In this document: positions 1 through 9,275 of the stretch, piece by piece
Numbering within the stretch: the stretch's first letter is position 1
Layout of the letters: each line of letters opens with the position of its first letter
Source: Paludibacteraceae bacterium
GTDB lineage: Bacteria; Bacteroidota; Bacteroidia; Bacteroidales; Paludibacteraceae
Direction: 5' to 3'
Length of the DNA: 64,000 nt
Assembly (NCBI GenBank): GCA_024400275.1
Contig: JAKSMY010000002.1
Coordinates: 25,683 to 89,682 of the forward strand
Position numbers and translations under genes: made by a program
Notes under the pieces: generated by a model
Told to the model about the DNA's origin: nothing
Database searches by the model: none
What the model saw: only the letters and a program-made list of their open reading frames with translations

Positions 1-1153
1 CGTGATTTTGCTCCAATAGATTGATAACGAGCATAGTAATCAACATGGCTGCTGGTACAAAGGGCGTTTGACTGTGAATAATATCCAAAGCCCAATCGCC
101 CAAAGTAATCCACAATAATCCTCCTACGACAAAGGTGGCAACCACAATAATGACGTTTGAAATGTATGTTTTTTTCAATCCTGTCCAGTTGTTCTCAGTT
201 CGATACTGTGCCAGTTTGGGCGAGATGGACTGGTAATAAACCGTTGCACAACGGTTGAGAATCTCCATGACCTGAATCGTAATGCCATAACAGGCTATTG
301 CCTCCAGAGACAAGAAAGCAGACCCGATAAGCACTGCCGATTTATTGACACAAAAGCCTCCCAGTTGCGTAAGCCCTACTTTGAGAGCATTCGGATAGAT
401 GGCAGCAAGTACCTGCTTGTCGTCTTGTCCTTCCGTTTGCTGAAGCATAGATTTCATCGTTTTAGTGAAGAAAACACGATGCATCAACAAACGACGGATA
501 ACAATAGACATTAATTGCGCCGTGACGATGGCAGTTAAACCCAATCCGCAATAAATCAGAGCAATAGCAACAATCAGATAGACGGATTGCCCAAGAATGG
601 TGATTTGCTGACTTCGTTTGACATATCCTTTCCCAAGCAGAAGGGCATCGTAATAAAGCGTATAGAGGTTGTAGCAATTGATGGCAATCAATAAAATCCA
701 CGCCAGCAAGGCATCTTGACGGTCTCCTGTGTATTTATTCAGAATATACACAAAATAGGCGGTTCCTACAGTAGCCAAAAGGACAAATGCCCCCAGTGCC
801 ATCCATGTATAGAACTTTTGCATGGCCGTGAGGGCACCCTTGAGCAGGGAGTAATCAATATCAGCCGCCTGAGTGGTATCTACTTTTTCGACACCATCTT
901 TGTATAAATGCCGTGCACCGCTGAGGATATAACTGACACTGCGTGCAAAAGACGGGCGAAAACCAAAATCAAGAATCATAACGAGCAAAGCAATCGTTTG
1001 GAATATATTCCATATTCCAACGGTCTCTGCGGGCATCTTATTGAGTATAAAAGGCAATAAAATAACCCCTGCACCAATCATAAAAATGGTTGCTGCATAA
1101 CTCCAAAGAATGTCTCTTCGTCCTATGTTCTCAATTCGGTTATAGTCTTCCAT
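1..1153 (-). CDS. Polysaccharide flippase (Wzx/MATE-like), 3' end outside the window
   Basis: I read this frame by hand from the reverse strand. It opens with MEDYNRIENIGRRDILWSYA and stays open to base 1, so the C-terminus is missing. The roughly 384 visible residues are rich in hydrophobic helices, with the spacing typical of polysaccharide flippases that move lipid-linked glycans across the inner membrane. The ATG at 1151-1153 overlaps the stop of the upstream nucleotide-sugar dehydrogenase by 14 bases, so the two are probably translationally coupled. A role in exopolysaccharide, capsule or O-antigen export is inferred from fold type and neighbour. The exact substrate cannot be told. Confidence 0.8.
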   Translation of the reverse strand, partial: MEDYNRIENIGRRDILWSYAATIFMIGAGVILLPFILNKMPAETVGIWNIFQTIALLVMILDFGFRPSFARSVSYILSGARHLYKDGVEKVDTTQAADIDYSLLKGALTAMQKFYTWMALGAFVLLATVGTAYFVYILNKYTGDRQDALLAWILLIAINCYNLYTLYYDALLLGKGYVKRSQQITILGQSVYLIVAIALIYCGLGLTAIVTAQLMSIVIRRLLMHRVFFTKTMKSMLQQTEGQDDKQVLAAIYPNALKVGLTQLGGFCVNKSAVLIGSAFLSLEAIACYGITIQVMEILNRCATVYYQSISPKLAQYRTENNWTGLKKTYISNVIIVVATFVVGGLLWITLGDWALDIIHSQTPFVPAAMLITMLVINLLEQNH

Positions 1154-2435
1154 CCACGAGAGAACGATCTACAAAATTCTTGACATCAAAGATAACGGCT
1201 CCCCGGTCACGGTATTTCTTGAAGTCGAAAGTGAGGAACTGTTCGTGGCTGACGCAAGCGATGACAGCAGCATATTTCTTATCCGGGTTGATACCTGCAA
1301 TCAGATCCTTGCCGTATTCATGCTTTACTACAGTAGGCGAAGCCCAAGGATCATAGATGTCCACTTTGCAACCAAAATCTTCCAGTTCATTGGCAATGTC
1401 CACTACTTTGGTATTACGGCAGTCAGGGCAGTTCTCTTTGAAAGTAACACCCAAGATAAGGACGTTGGAATCCTTAATCTTGTGGTCCTTTTGAATCATC
1501 AGTTTGAGCGTTTTGTCGGCAATAAACTTGGCGATAGAGTTATTGACAGCACGTCCTGAGAGAATGACTTGCGGGTCATAGCCGAGCGATTTGGCTTTGT
1601 GTGCAAGGTAGTAAGGGTCAACGCTGATGCAGTGACCACCCACCAAGCCCGGGCGGTATTTGAGGAAGTTCCATTTGGTACCGGCTGCCTCGATAACGTC
1701 GTTGGTGTCGATGCCCACGCGGTCGCAGATAAGCGCGAGTTCGTTCATGAAAGAGATATTAACATCACGTTGGCTGTTTTCGACTGCTTTGGCTGCTTCG
1801 GCAACTTTCATATTGGGCGCACGGTGGGTACCGTTGAGCAAGATACTATTGTAAAGAGCGTCCACAATGTCAGCCACCTCGGGAGTAGAACCGGAAGTAA
1901 TCTTTTTAATCTTGGTCAGAGTGTTTACCTTGTCGCCCGGATTGATACGTTCAGGGCTGTAGCCGCAGAAGAAATCTACGTTGAACTTAAGACCGCTATT
2001 TTTCTCCAAAACGGGTACGCAGTCTTCTTCTGTGCAACCCGGGTAAACGGTGGATTCATAGATGACGATGTCTCCCTTGTTGAGCGTTTTGCCAATGGTC
2101 TCGCTGGCTTTCAGTAGTGGAGTGAGGTCAGGGTTATTAAAACGGTCAATGGGCGTTGGCACCGTAACGATGTAAGTGTTAACCTCTTTGAGGTCATCAG
2201 CATTGCAGGTAAAGGACAGTCCAACTTTTTGTGTGGCTTTGTATAAATCACATGCTTGTTTCATGCCGACCAAATCTGCCTCCAAAGTGTGGTCTTCGCC
2301 ACGTTCCAATTCGTCAACGCGGGCTTTGAATACATCAAAGCCAATGACACGATACTTCTTGCCATATTCGATGGCCAACGGCAGCCCGACATATCCCAAG
2401 CCGACGACTGCAATTTTACGATTTGATAAATCCAT
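1140..2435 (-). CDS. UDP-N-acetylhexosamine 6-dehydrogenase (TviB/WbpA/WbpO family)
   Basis: This is a 431-residue nucleotide-sugar dehydrogenase. It should oxidise C6 of a UDP-N-acetyl sugar to a uronic acid, using two NAD+, for surface polysaccharide synthesis in the cytoplasm. The N-terminal Rossmann motif VVGLGYVGLPLA is at residues 9-20. The catalytic cysteine sits in GLVGGHCISVDPYYLAHKA, and this wording fits the UDP-GalNAc/GlcNAc branch better than UDP-glucose dehydrogenase. I chose the ATG at 2433-2435. The reading frame runs 31 codons further upstream, but that extension is not protein-like and crosses the promoter. The next gene is a flippase, so both serve one glycan locus that continues off the left edge. 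Confidence 0.92.
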   Translation of the reverse strand: MDLSNRKIAVVGLGYVGLPLAIEYGKKYRVIGFDVFKARVDELERGEDHTLEADLVGMKQACDLYKATQKVGLSFTCNADDLKEVNTYIVTVPTPIDRFNNPDLTPLLKASETIGKTLNKGDIVIYESTVYPGCTEEDCVPVLEKNSGLKFNVDFFCGYSPERINPGDKVNTLTKIKKITSGSTPEVADIVDALYNSILLNGTHRAPNMKVAEAAKAVENSQRDVNISFMNELALICDRVGIDTNDVIEAAGTKWNFLKYRPGLVGGHCISVDPYYLAHKAKSLGYDPQVILSGRAVNNSIAKFIADKTLKLMIQKDHKIKDSNVLILGVTFKENCPDCRNTKVVDIANELEDFGCKVDIYDPWASPTVVKHEYGKDLIAGINPDKKYAAVIACVSHEQFLTFDFKKYRDRGAVIFDVKNFVDRSLVDGRL

Positions 2436-2474
2436 GATTTTTATATTTAAGTGTATAATTAGCGATAAAGCATG

Positions 2475-2506
2475 CAAAGATACAAAATATATTTTATATA
2501 CGCAAG
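2475..2506 (-). promoter_or_regulatory. Bacteroidota-type promoter for the dehydrogenase/flippase pair
   Basis: On the minus strand a -7 element TATCTTTG (2475-2482) is preceded at 20 bases by CTTG (2503-2506), one base off the -33 consensus TTTG. The start codon at 2435 is about 35 bases downstream of the likely transcription start. Confidence 0.7.
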
Positions 2507-2538
2507 CGCGCGCGAAAAAAATCAACAAAAAAAAACTT

Positions 2539-2573
2539 TTTGTTATCTATGTAAAAAAAAAGTTGTACCTTTG
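2539..2573 (+). promoter_or_regulatory. Bacteroidota-type promoter for the DUF2723 gene
   Basis: The -7 element TACCTTTG lies at 2566-2573, with a TTTG at 2539-2542. The 23-base spacing is slightly long. The first codon at 2614 lies about 35 bases past the expected start site. This promoter is back to back with the minus-strand promoter at 2475-2506. Confidence 0.6.
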
Positions 2574-2613
2574 CAATGCGTAAATTGCGTAAAAATGTAA
2601 AAAAATAACAATA

Positions 2614-5600
2614 ATGAAACAATTCAAACTTTGGAACACCGTGTGCGGTTGGGTGGTATTTGCCATAGCCGCCGCCACGTATCTCTCAACGATGGAGCCC
2701 ACGGCTTCATTCTGGGATTGTGGAGAGTTTATCTCCAGTGCTTATAAGTTGGATGTAGGACATCCACCCGGAGCACCGTTTTTTATGTTAATGGGTCATT
2801 TCTTCTCACTTTTTGCGAATGATCCGAGTCAAGTGGCTCTTTATGTCAATGCTTTGTCGGCTTTGGCATCCGCCTTTTGTATTTTGTTCCTTTTCTGGAC
2901 CATTACGGCATTGGTGAAGAAGATGGTTGTGCCGGATACATTGGGTAAGAGCATAGCCCTGTTAGGTGCCGGAGCCGTAGGTGCATTGGCCTATACATTC
3001 TCTGATACATTCTGGTTCTCAGCAGTAGAGGGAGAGGTATATGCATCGTCTTCGTTGTTTACGGCTGTTGTTTTCTGGCTTATTCTCAAATGGGACGAGC
3101 AGGCAGACGAAGAGGGTAGTGACCGCTGGCTAATTCTAATCATGTATTTGATGGGATTAAGTATCGGTGTACACTTGCTTAACTTGCTGACTATTCCTGC
3201 TTTAGCGATGGTCTATTATTTCCGCAAGTACGATTTTACGTGGAAAGGGGCTATAGGTGCCTTTCTGTTGAGTTGTGTTATTTTGGCGGTTATATTATTT
3301 GGCATTATTCCCGGATTCCCAACGGTGGCAGGGTGGTTTGAATTACTCTTTACCAATGGGTTCGGTTGTCCGTTTAATACCGGCTTGTATGTTTATTTGG
3401 CTTTGGTAGTCGGATTGCTGGGCTGGGGTATTTGGCGTACATATCAGAAATTGGAGGTCGAATACACGCAAAAAATGCGTTGGATTCATAACGGACTGAT
3501 TATGATAGCCGTTATTTTGATTGGTTATTTCAGTTATGCCGTTACCGTGATACGTTCTAATGCCGATACACCGATGGATCAGAACTCTCCGGATAATGTA
3601 TTTGCCCTTAAGTCTTATTTGCAGCGCGACCAATACGGCGATTGCCCACTCTTGTACGGTCAGGTGTATAATGCGCCGGTCAAGCTTGAAGTGCGTGGCA
3701 ATATGTGTATCCCCGTAGAGAAACAGGGACGTGCCCTGTATGCCCCAGCTCCGAAGAAGGACGGCGAGCAAGACCGCTATGTGCTGACCGGGTATAAGCA
3801 GAGTTACGAATACATGGACGAGTTCAAAATGCTTTTCCCGCGTATGTGGTCCGGTCAAGGATCGCATGTTAATGCGTATAAAGACTGGGCAGAGATTAAA
3901 GGACGTCGTGTCCGCTATGATTATTGTGGTCAGAAGAAGACAGAGTATTGCCCAACCTTTGGTGAAAACCTTCGCTTCTTCTTCCGCTATCAACTCAACT
4001 TTATGTATTGGCGTTACTTTATGTGGAATTTCTCCGGTCGCCAGAATGACCTGCAAAGTTACGGGGACATCACGAAGGGTAACTGGATAACAGGATTTAA
4101 TTTTTTGGATAACGCTCGTTTAGGCAATCAGAAATTATTGCCAAAAGAACTGCGTGAGAACAAGGGGCATAATGTTTATTATATGTTGCCGCTTTTATTG
4201 GGTCTGATTGGCCTCGTTTGGCAGTTGGGTAAAAAGAAAGGCGGTCAGAATTTTACATTGACTTTCCTCATGTTCTTTATGACCGGTATCGCTATTGTTC
4301 TTTATCTGAACCAGACTCCGTATCAACCTCGTGAACGAGACTATGCATACGCCGGCAGTTTCTATGCGTTCTGTATTTGGATAGGTCTTGCCGTGGTGGC
4401 ATTGTATGAAGGGGTGACCAAGAAGATGAAGTCGGAAGGTGCCAAAGCGGTCGTTGCTGCCGTAGTGACAGTGGTTTGTCTGCTTGTTCCTGCACAGATG
4501 GCAAGTCAGAACTGGGACGATCACGATAGGTCAGACCGTTTCAGTTGTCGTGATTTTGGTGCCAACTACCTGCGTTCATGCGAGAAAGATGCCATCATCT
4601 TTACCAATGGCGATAATGATACTTTCCCCTTGTGGTATAACCAAGAGGTAGAGGGTGAAGGTGCCGATATGCGTGTTTGTAATTTATCCTATCTGCAAAC
4701 AGATTGGTATATATCACAAATGCAACGTCCTTACTACGGGAGTTCACCACTGCCTATCAATTGGGAATATAAAGATTATATGCCCGGCACGAATGAGGTT
4801 GTATTTACAGATAACCGTATAGGTCAGCCTATCTCTGTGGCGCAAGCCTTTGATTTTGTCCGTTCAGATGACCCACGTACCAAACGTGACGGTGAAAACT
4901 ATATACCATCTAATCAGTTGTATATAGACAATCCGTCGGGCGAACCGATTCCCATTAAGTCTAATCGGCATTATACGCGCAGCGAAATGATGATTATGGA
5001 GATGCTTCAAAACATAGCCAAGGAAGGCTGGAAGCGGCCTATTTATTTCGCTGTGACAGTAGGAAACGACTACTATTTAGGTTTGGAACCGTACTTCGAA
5101 AATTGTGGCTTGGCATATCGTGTCACGCCTACGCGCAGTCATGACGGACATGAGCGTATCAATGCAGAAGTTATGTATGACAATATGATGCATAAGTTCC
5201 GTTATGGCAATATGAATAAGCCGGGTATTTACATTGATGAAAACCTGATGCGTATGTGCCGTACTCATCGTATGATGTTTGCCGAATTGGCTGAGGCTTT
5301 GGTGCGCGAGGGCAAGAATGAGCAGGCATTAGAAGTGCTTGATTATGCAGACGAGATGCTGCCCGGATATAACGTGCCTTACGAGACAACGTCTATTACA
5401 ATGGGCTCACTCTATTATTACTTACACCAACCGGAAAAAGGCACTCGTCTGATGACTGCGGTTGCTGACAATTGTATTGAATATCTGGAGTGGGGTACTA
5501 CATTAGACAGGGAGCATCATAAAGCCGCTGAACATACATTGAACCAGCAAGCTTCTATTTTGGAATATATATGTCGGAATATGCGCTCGTACGGTCAAGG

Positions 5601-5649
5601 AGATTTGGCTTCCGAGTACATGACAAAAATGAATAATTGTGGATACTAA
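2614..5649 (+). CDS. DUF2723 membrane protein, probable protein O-mannosyltransferase-like (GT117/TMEM260 type)
   Basis: This 1011-residue protein belongs to the DUF2723 family, common in Bacteroidota and related to human TMEM260, an O-mannosyltransferase. The N-terminus has the family hallmark: a membrane helix followed by TMEPTASFWDCGEFISSAYK (about residues 26-45), an acidic site facing the outside. The next 300 residues carry many hydrophobic helices. A long soluble region follows, then more helices around 520-640, and a C-terminal helical TPR-like part (about 885-1000). It probably glycosylates exported proteins in the periplasm. That function is inferred from the family and has not been shown for this branch. 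Its end overlaps the next gene by 11 bases. Confidence 0.85.
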   Translation: MKQFKLWNTVCGWVVFAIAAATYLSTMEPTASFWDCGEFISSAYKLDVGHPPGAPFFMLMGHFFSLFANDPSQVALYVNALSALASAFCILFLFWTITALVKKMVVPDTLGKSIALLGAGAVGALAYTFSDTFWFSAVEGEVYASSSLFTAVVFWLILKWDEQADEEGSDRWLILIMYLMGLSIGVHLLNLLTIPALAMVYYFRKYDFTWKGAIGAFLLSCVILAVILFGIIPGFPTVAGWFELLFTNGFGCPFNTGLYVYLALVVGLLGWGIWRTYQKLEVEYTQKMRWIHNGLIMIAVILIGYFSYAVTVIRSNADTPMDQNSPDNVFALKSYLQRDQYGDCPLLYGQVYNAPVKLEVRGNMCIPVEKQGRALYAPAPKKDGEQDRYVLTGYKQSYEYMDEFKMLFPRMWSGQGSHVNAYKDWAEIKGRRVRYDYCGQKKTEYCPTFGENLRFFFRYQLNFMYWRYFMWNFSGRQNDLQSYGDITKGNWITGFNFLDNARLGNQKLLPKELRENKGHNVYYMLPLLLGLIGLVWQLGKKKGGQNFTLTFLMFFMTGIAIVLYLNQTPYQPRERDYAYAGSFYAFCIWIGLAVVALYEGVTKKMKSEGAKAVVAAVVTVVCLLVPAQMASQNWDDHDRSDRFSCRDFGANYLRSCEKDAIIFTNGDNDTFPLWYNQEVEGEGADMRVCNLSYLQTDWYISQMQRPYYGSSPLPINWEYKDYMPGTNEVVFTDNRIGQPISVAQAFDFVRSDDPRTKRDGENYIPSNQLYIDNPSGEPIPIKSNRHYTRSEMMIMEMLQNIAKEGWKRPIYFAVTVGNDYYLGLEPYFENCGLAYRVTPTRSHDGHERINAEVMYDNMMHKFRYGNMNKPGIYIDENLMRMCRTHRMMFAELAEALVREGKNEQALEVLDYADEMLPGYNVPYETTSITMGSLYYYLHQPEKGTRLMTAVADNCIEYLEWGTTLDREHHKAAEHTLNQQASILEYICRNMRSYGQGDLASEYMTKMNNCGY

Positions 5650-6772
5650 TTCAGTTCCTGTACTGCTACTGACGGGATACCTCGGTAGTGGTAAAACGAC
5701 ATTGCTAAACCGTATTCTTGCCAATCAGGCAGGAATACGGTTTGCCGTGATTGTGAATGACATAGGAGAAGTTAATGTTGATGCTGCCCTAATCGAAAAG
5801 GGTGGGGTGGTAAATAGCAAAGACGATAATTTGCTTGCTTTGTCCAACGGATGTATATGCTGTACATTGAAGATGGACATGGTACAGCAGTTGCATGATT
5901 TATGCGTGGCCAAGAAGTTCGATTATATCGTTATTGAAGCCAGCGGAATATGCGAGCCTGCCCCTATTGCACAAACAATCTGTTCCTATCGCCGGATGGT
6001 GCCTTTTACAGAGGACCCTGCACCGAGTTTGGATTGTATTGTCAGCGTAGTCGATGCGTTGCGTCTAAAAGATGATTTCCAAATGGGAAAGGACCTGAAA
6101 CGTAACGATTTAGAAGAAGATGATTTGGCAAGTCTTGTGATTCAGCAGATTGAGTTCTGCAATGTTATCTTGCTGAACAAGGCTGCTGAACTGACACCTT
6201 CCGAATTGGATTATGTACGTTCGGTTATTCGTGCTATTCAACCTACGGCAGAAATTATAGAGACCAATTATTGTGACGTTCCTTTTGACAAGATTTTGAA
6301 AACTCATGCTTTCAACTTTGACGAAGTAGCCGGCTCTGCTGCCTGGCTTCAAGGCGTAGAGGGTGATGTTGAGTTGGAGAATGAGGAAACGGGCGAGGCA
6401 TACGAATACGGAATAGATACGTTTGTTTATTATCGCCGTAAACCTTTCCGTCTCGGCTTGTTTGACGATTTTGTTGCCCGTCAGTGGCCTAAATCAGTTA
6501 TTCGTTGCAAGGGTATGTGCTATTTTGACGATGAATACGATATGTGCTATCTGTTTGAGCAGGCCGGTAGGCAGTTTAACCTTAAGCAGTGCGGCGAGTT
6601 TTATGCCACTATGCCCAAAGAAGAATTGATGCAAGCGATGGCACAAGACCCTCTTCTTCAACGTGATTGGGACGAGCAATACGGTGACCGTATGCAAAAA
6701 CTCGTTTTTATCGGTCAGAATATGGACAAAGAAGCTATCGAGAAAGCGTTAGATAATTGTTTGGCTTATTGA
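5639..6772 (+). CDS. CobW/ZNG1-type GTPase (metal chaperone)
   Basis: The 377-residue protein is a COG0523 GTPase. The P-loop GYLGSGKTT is at residues 12-20, and the metal-binding CxCC motif is in NGCICCTLK (about residues 63-71). A long C-terminal CobW_C-type domain follows. Members deliver zinc, cobalt or other metals to client enzymes in the cytoplasm. Which metal is used here cannot be told, and no metal-uptake gene lies nearby. The start is a GTG at 5639-5641, inside the last codons of the DUF2723 gene, because no in-frame ATG precedes the P-loop. The 3' end overlaps the convergent glycosyltransferase by 7 bases. Confidence 0.88.
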   Translation: MDTNSVPVLLLTGYLGSGKTTLLNRILANQAGIRFAVIVNDIGEVNVDAALIEKGGVVNSKDDNLLALSNGCICCTLKMDMVQQLHDLCVAKKFDYIVIEASGICEPAPIAQTICSYRRMVPFTEDPAPSLDCIVSVVDALRLKDDFQMGKDLKRNDLEEDDLASLVIQQIEFCNVILLNKAAELTPSELDYVRSVIRAIQPTAEIIETNYCDVPFDKILKTHAFNFDEVAGSAAWLQGVEGDVELENEETGEAYEYGIDTFVYYRRKPFRLGLFDDFVARQWPKSVIRCKGMCYFDDEYDMCYLFEQAGRQFNLKQCGEFYATMPKEELMQAMAQDPLLQRDWDEQYGDRMQKLVFIGQNMDKEAIEKALDNCLAY

Positions 6773-7764
6773 CGCTTTCTGCGGAAATAATAGTCAAATA
6801 AAATACTTCGATTGCTAATCGTCTCCGGATAGGGGACGATTGCTTTTTGTAGGTTGTCGTGACGTTTGGAAACAAAGTTAGGACGCATACGCCAAAAATC
6901 TATTCTTGCTCGTACCACGGCTGTAGCATTGGAAACTTTTCCTGTGAACAAGAGGTGTACTGCTGCCAAATAATCCAAGATAAACCGCCATATAAAAACT
7001 TTCCAAAGTTGGCAGTGAGGCAGGTTTTTATACATCATCAACAAGCAATTGCGAAAGTTGAGGTATGTTTTGTGAGGAGATTCATATTGTAACGAACCTC
7101 CGCCCCAGTGGTATATCATACTTTGTGGAATACAAACCAACTGATAACCACGGCATTGCATTCTCCAGCAGAGGTCTATTTCTTCCATGTGTGCAAAGAA
7201 ATCGGCATCTAATCCACCTATTTCTTTATACACGCCCGTGCGTACGCACATACATGCGCCCGATGTCCAGAAGACAGGAGTCACCTGGTCGTATTGTCCG
7301 TTGTCTTGCTCAACGTAATCAAGAAAACGCCCACGGCAATAGGGATAGATAAGTTTATCCAACATACCTCCGGCAGCCCCAGCATGCTCAAAAAAATCCC
7401 GTTGCCGGTCGGAACGTATTTTAGGCATTGTGGCAGATACCTTTGGGTGTGCGTCCATATAATCCAGCAGCGGCGCAAGCCAATTCTCCGTCGTTTCTAC
7501 GTCAGAATTGAGCAGTACGCAATATTCGGAGTCCACTTGTGACAGGGCTCGATTATAACCCTCCGCAAAACCATAATTGGCATTTAGGGATATAAGCCGT
7601 ACTGCGGGAAAATTATGCAGTACGGATATACTATCATCAGTGGAACCGTTATCAGCCACAACGATTTCCACATCGGGCAAATCGGTGTGTTCAATCACCG
7701 AAGGCAAGTAGTGACGCAATATATCTGCGCCGTTCCAGTTCAATATGACGATGCTGCACTTCAA
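6766..7764 (-). CDS. Family 2 glycosyltransferase (rhamnosyltransferase-like)
   Basis: A 332-residue GT-A enzyme. It has the N-terminal CSIVILNWNG strand, VVADNGSTDDS for nucleotide-sugar binding, the LLNSDVE acidic site (about residues 84-90) and the C-terminal EIDLCWRMQCRG motif typical of WcaE/RfbF-like rhamnosyl or hexosyl transferases. It probably builds lipid A core or surface glycan, as it follows the lipid A acyltransferase. The start is a TTG (7762-7764) inside a heptamer tandem array (7761-7794) that also carries the stop of the upstream gene. The distance between them is 3 bases. Confidence 0.87.
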   Translation of the reverse strand: MKCSIVILNWNGADILRHYLPSVIEHTDLPDVEIVVADNGSTDDSISVLHNFPAVRLISLNANYGFAEGYNRALSQVDSEYCVLLNSDVETTENWLAPLLDYMDAHPKVSATMPKIRSDRQRDFFEHAGAAGGMLDKLIYPYCRGRFLDYVEQDNGQYDQVTPVFWTSGACMCVRTGVYKEIGGLDADFFAHMEEIDLCWRMQCRGYQLVCIPQSMIYHWGGGSLQYESPHKTYLNFRNCLLMMYKNLPHCQLWKVFIWRFILDYLAAVHLLFTGKVSNATAVVRARIDFWRMRPNFVSKRHDNLQKAIVPYPETISNRSILFDYYFRRKRQ

Positions 7765-7794
7765 TTCTCAATTCTCCTTTTTCAATTCTCTTTT
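7761..7794. repeat. Heptamer array (unit CAATTCT / GAGAATT) at a gene junction
   Basis: CAATTCT units recur with a 7-base period, with one spacer of Ts. On the coding (minus) strand the unit reads GAGAATT. It supplies the lpxL-like gene's TGA stop and the TTG start of the glycosyltransferase. Confidence 0.75.
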
Positions 7795-8649
7795 CCATTT
7801 CCACCGATTATGTGTCCACAACCACAATTCCGGCTGTTCGCGTATATTGGCTTCCAATCGGCGGGCGAATTGCTCGGTAATATAGTTTGGCTCCGTATTC
7901 GCCGGATTGTCGGTTATCAAATCAACTCGTGCTATGTACCGTCCACGTTGCGGTGAGGTAATATGAACATACACAACGCTGAATCCAAATTTGCGGGCAA
8001 GCACTTCTCCGCCTCCTAAAAAACCTGTATCGTGGTTAAGGAAGTTGGTCCAGTAATAGTCATTCCCGGGCGAAGGTTTTTGGTCAGCGATAAGACCCAA
8101 AGTAAAGTTTTGCTTGGATTGTTTGATGCGAATCAGATGTCTTAACAAGTTATTTTTTTCGATGCAACTGCCTTTTCCTGAGTGCCTTTCTCTCATCATA
8201 GTCATTGCTATGTCAGCGGAGGCGTTTTTGAGTTTTCTATACACGTTATAGTGTTGGATAGAAGGGTCTGTCCACCGTCTTTGTACATCGGCTGTATATT
8301 CCCAATTGCCCATGTGCCCAAGCATGGCAATAGAACCGGAAGTTTGCCGCACCCACTGCTGCAACAGGTCTAAGTTTTGGAAAGTTATGTACTGGTCCAT
8401 TTCCTTTGTAGAGGCGCGGTAAGAACGGACTATTTCAACGATAACATCAGCCAAGTGACGGTAAAAGCGTTTTTGAATGGAAAGAACCTCCTGTTCCGAT
8501 TTGTCAGGAAAAGATTCGCGTATATTCTTATAAGACAACTTACGTCGGTAGCGCACGACATAAAACATCAGCGGATAAATGAGCCAATCAGACAGGAAAT
8601 ATAATACTTTCAGTGGCAGAAATGATAATGTACTAATCAAGATCTTCAT
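7768..8649 (-). CDS. Lipid A biosynthesis acyltransferase (LpxL/HtrB family)
   Basis: This 293-residue member of the lysophospholipid acyltransferase superfamily transfers a secondary acyl chain to lipid A at the inner membrane. An N-terminal hydrophobic anchor is followed by the catalytic HX4E motif in LGHMGNWEYTA (about residues 110-120). The C-terminus has the family's RLEANIREQPELWLWTHNRW motif. The last residues (KKEN) are encoded by a heptamer array. The gene begins inside the end of the upstream small acidic protein (17-base overlap) and is followed directly by the GT2 gene, so these three form an envelope operon. Confidence 0.9.
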   Translation of the reverse strand: MKILISTLSFLPLKVLYFLSDWLIYPLMFYVVRYRRKLSYKNIRESFPDKSEQEVLSIQKRFYRHLADVIVEIVRSYRASTKEMDQYITFQNLDLLQQWVRQTSGSIAMLGHMGNWEYTADVQRRWTDPSIQHYNVYRKLKNASADIAMTMMRERHSGKGSCIEKNNLLRHLIRIKQSKQNFTLGLIADQKPSPGNDYYWTNFLNHDTGFLGGGEVLARKFGFSVVYVHITSPQRGRYIARVDLITDNPANTEPNYITEQFARRLEANIREQPELWLWTHNRWKWKRELKKEN

Positions 8650-8989
8650 AGTATCCTTGTTCTATTCCGTATTGTTTTTCGCCGTCCATGATAAGTTGGA
8701 TTTGCACGGACGTGAGGGCGATGTGCTGTTTTTTTGCTTCATCGAGGACATATTGCAGTTGTTCTGTTTCGTCCACATCGCCGTCCAGATAGGTTACTTC
8801 GTCGTTGTTCTCGTCATATTCCAGCAGACCTTTTTCCTCCAAGAAATCGTCCATGGTATCCAATACGAACAGGACTTCGTCTTTGCCGATGCCTTGTTTA
8901 TCTTCTGCGGGAATCAGGTTGAGGATATAGTCCACCATTTCCTGTTCTTCAGGGTCCATAATAGCAGTTTCCATCATTTTATTTTGCAT
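8633..8989 (-). CDS. Small acidic protein of unknown function
   Basis: A 118-residue, strongly acidic protein with no signal peptide or membrane segment. I do not recognise a named domain. Acidic blocks such as DMDDFLEEKGLLEYDEN dominate and the rest is predicted mostly helical. Two starts fit: 8989, or 8977 (second methionine pair). It has its own consensus promoter just upstream and overlaps the start of the LpxL-type gene by 17 bases, which suggests translational coupling. A role linked to lipid A or to protein-protein contacts is only context. Confidence 0.75.
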   Translation of the reverse strand: MQNKMMETAIMDPEEQEMVDYILNLIPAEDKQGIGKDEVLFVLDTMDDFLEEKGLLEYDENNDEVTYLDGDVDETEQLQYVLDEAKKQHIALTSVQIQLIMDGEKQYGIEQGYYEDLD

Positions 8990-9053
8990 AATGTATCAAA
9001 AATGTTCGTTTATTGTGTTCAACAGATTCATCACGGGAAACACATTTTCGTTG

Positions 9054-9085
9054 CAAAATTACAAAAAAAATTTGGAACGGGCAAA
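9054..9085 (-). promoter_or_regulatory. Consensus promoter for the acidic protein/lpxL/GT2 operon
   Basis: On the minus strand TTTG (9082-9085), 20 bases, then TAATTTTG (9054-9061). The start codon at 8989 lies about 55 bases downstream. Confidence 0.8.
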
Positions 9086-9124
9086 AAAAATGCACTGTTT
9101 CTTATTTTATTGCAAAAATTGTTG

Positions 9125-9132
9125 TATCTTTG
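9125..9132 (+). promoter_or_regulatory. -7 element TATCTTTG of a plus-strand transcript
   Basis: A perfect TATCTTTG lies 26 bases before the ATG of the 36-codon frame at 9159. The -33 region is poor (TTTC near 9098-9101). It is divergent from the promoter at 9054-9085. Confidence 0.5.
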
Positions 9133-9158
9133 TGCCGATTTTGGAAGAGTGTAGTGTT

Positions 9159-9269
9159 ATGGCAACAAAGGGAACCAAACAAGAACAGAAGAAATTAAAC
9201 CCTGTGTATGAGTATTTTCAAAAATTAAGAGGAACACTGATTGTTAACGATTCCATGTTGCTTGTATAA
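9159..9269 (+). CDS. Possible 36-residue small protein
   Basis: A short frame starting MATKGTKQEQKKLNPVYEYF and ending in NDSMLLV follows a good -7 element at the usual leaderless-like distance. It is basic at the N-terminus and has no hydrophobic stretch. I do not recognise it. It could be a real small protein, a leader peptide or the remnant of a longer gene cut by the 11-bp arrays that follow. Confidence 0.35.
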   Translation: MATKGTKQEQKKLNPVYEYFQKLRGTLIVNDSMLLV

Positions 9270-9275
9270 ATATGC

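Noticed and set aside
2436..2528. 31-residue N-terminal extension of the UDP-HexNAc dehydrogenase
   Set aside because: It crosses the -7 promoter element, and the Rossmann motif already begins nine residues after the internal ATG.
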